Shown here one piece after another: positions 5,772-6,296 of a stretch of DNA of 6,296 nt. The position numbers were made by a program, and so were the translations under genes. Each line of letters opens with the position of its first letter. Position 1 is the first letter of the stretch. The notes below the pieces were generated by a model. It saw only the letters and a list, made by a program, of their open reading frames with translations. It ran no database searches and was not told where the DNA came from. Source of the DNA: Pontimonas sp. (lineage in GTDB: Bacteria; Actinomycetota; Actinomycetes; Actinomycetales; Microbacteriaceae); assembly GCA_021741925.1 (NCBI GenBank), contig JAIOWW010000069.1, forward strand, positions 1 through 6,296. Direction: 5' to 3'.

Positions 5772-6035
5772 ATGTCAACCCTCACCGTCACTGTTGTCTC
5801 CGCGACCGCCGAAGTGTGGTCGGGGGAGGCAACGATGGTTGTTGCGCGCACCACAGAGGGTGAGATCGGTATTTTGGCCGGTCACGAACCCACCCTGGGT
5901 GTTCTCGCTGCAGGCGAGGTGCGCATCACCACGACGGATGGTCAGAAAGTCACCGCTCAGGCGGAGGATGGCTTCCTGTCCGTAGACAACAACCAGGTGA
6001 CTATTGTTGCCGGCTTGGCAGAGATTACGTCCTAA
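5772..6035 (+). CDS. atpC: ATP synthase F1 subunit epsilon, short form lacking the C-terminal helices
   Basis: This 87-residue epsilon sits at the foot of gamma on the c ring. It has the N-terminal beta-sandwich only: LTVTVVSATAEVWSGEA (4-20), the EIGILAGHEP loop (31-40; many homologues have LPGH, here A36 replaces Pro), and the closing strands with GFLSVDNNQVTIVA (67-80). E. coli epsilon is 139 residues, and its two C-terminal helices, which can insert into F1 and block hydrolysis, are absent here. The stop falls at the natural end of the sandwich and the next gene starts at once, so this is a genuine short form, not a frameshift. Short epsilons of about 86 residues are, as I recall, usual in Microbacteriaceae. 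The ATG is 2 nt after the atpD stop; AGAAGGAA (5753-5760), inside atpD, is the likely ribosome site. The in-frame upstream ATG at 5739 would overlap atpD and is not favoured. Confidence 0.95.
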   Translation: MSTLTVTVVSATAEVWSGEATMVVARTTEGEIGILAGHEPTLGVLAAGEVRITTTDGQKVTAQAEDGFLSVDNNQVTIVAGLAEITS

Positions 6036-6037
6036 GC

Positions 6038-6296
6038 ATGCTCGTCCTGCTGCCACCCTCGGAGACGAAAGTCTCCGGTGGGGAACCAGGAACATCGCTC
6101 GATCTTTCGCAGCTGAGCTTTGGCGCTCAGAACCCTGTGCGAAGCGCGATTCTGCAGCAAGTTGTGGAGCTCTCGGGGGATGAGACTGCAGCTCTCACGG
6201 CGCTGAAGCTCGGCCCCAAAGGCGCCCCTGAGGTTCAGCGCAATCAGGAAGTGCTCCGCTCGCCAGTGATGCCGGCACTCGAGCGCTACACCGGAG
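6038..6296 (+). CDS. yaaA: YaaA-family (DUF328/UPF0246) peroxide stress protein, 5' part
   Basis: The reading frame is open from ATG 6038 to the window edge (86 codons, no stop). It begins MLVLLPPSETK, the N-terminal signature I recognise from actinobacterial YaaA proteins. Later come LDLSQLSFG (21-29), ALKLGPKG (54-61, the LGP motif), EVQRN (64-68) and PALERYTG (79-86), which in homologues is followed by VLYDAL. In E. coli, YaaA is induced by hydrogen peroxide and limits free iron and oxidative DNA damage; the biochemical mechanism is less settled. The start is 2 nt after the atpC stop with no good Shine-Dalgarno, so it is probably translated by coupling as the last gene of the ATP synthase transcript. 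A stable hairpin lies in codons 6-15. The C-terminal half cannot be judged. Confidence 0.85.
   Translation, partial: MLVLLPPSETKVSGGEPGTSLDLSQLSFGAQNPVRSAILQQVVELSGDETAALTALKLGPKGAPEVQRNQEVLRSPVMPALERYTG
6053..6081 (+). promoter_or_regulatory. GAAA-tetraloop hairpin inside the start of yaaA
   Basis: GGAGAC (6061-6066) pairs with GTCTCC (6071-6076) around a GAAA loop (6067-6070), a GNRA-type tetraloop closed by C-G. An outer helix CCACC (6053-6057) with GGTGG (6077-6081) stacks beneath it across a 3-nt bulge (6058-6060), for 11 bp in all. It begins 15 nt into the gene, within reach of an initiating ribosome. No T-run follows. A role in tuning yaaA translation or mRNA decay is inferred. Confidence 0.6.

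Noticed and set aside
5770..6052. Possible frameshift that removed the C-terminal helices of epsilon
   Set aside because: No helix-rich epsilon-like sequence follows in the downstream sequence I read; the open frame after the stop is a recognisable YaaA start, so the short epsilon is genuine.
6053..6083. Hairpin in yaaA as an intrinsic terminator of the atp operon
   Set aside because: No T-run after the stem and it lies within an intact conserved coding sequence.

Overview
This window is the distal part of an F-type ATP synthase (F0F1) operon, all on the + strand. The order is atpB (3' end only), atpE, atpF, atpH, atpA, atpG, atpD, atpC, and then the 5' part of a yaaA-family gene that continues past the right edge. 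It is almost gene-saturated. Intergenic gaps run from 2 to 48 nt and no stretch over 50 nt lacks a gene. I see no RNA genes, mobile elements, CRISPR arrays, attachment sites, origins or convincing factor-independent terminators.

The organism is most likely a high-GC Gram-positive (Actinomycetota), and Microbacteriaceae is my best guess. The grounds are the moderately GC-rich, GC-ending codon use, a long delta subunit (261 aa) kept separate from subunit b (mycobacteria fuse them), an alpha subunit with an acidic/basic C-terminal extension, an epsilon subunit reduced to its beta-sandwich (87 aa), and a PPSETK-type YaaA downstream. The family-level assignment is an inference from remembered homologues, not a search.

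Layout: membrane sector (F0) genes atpB, atpE and atpF occupy 1-913. The F1 genes atpH, atpA, atpG, atpD and atpC occupy 916-6035. yaaA starts 2 nt after atpC. The very short gaps at atpF/atpH, atpD/atpC and atpC/yaaA suggest translational coupling. The genes whose products are needed in many copies differ: atpE has a strong 10-bp hairpin and a good Shine-Dalgarno in front, and atpA has a clear Shine-Dalgarno. The c ring and b anchor the motor in the membrane, alpha3beta3 with gamma makes ATP, delta and b form the peripheral stalk, and epsilon sits on gamma. Carboxylate and neighbouring residues of the c subunit suggest proton rather than sodium coupling.

I do not see a new multi-gene system here; this is a conserved housekeeping operon. 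The details worth a second look are: a histone-H1-like Lys/Ala/Pro repeat tail on subunit b; an internal ~85-residue duplication in delta; a Glu-to-Gln change at a highly conserved C-terminal position of gamma; the combination of an epsilon without its inhibitory helices and an alpha with a C-terminal extension; a perfect 11-bp hairpin inside the end of atpG; and a GAAA-tetraloop hairpin just inside the start of yaaA.
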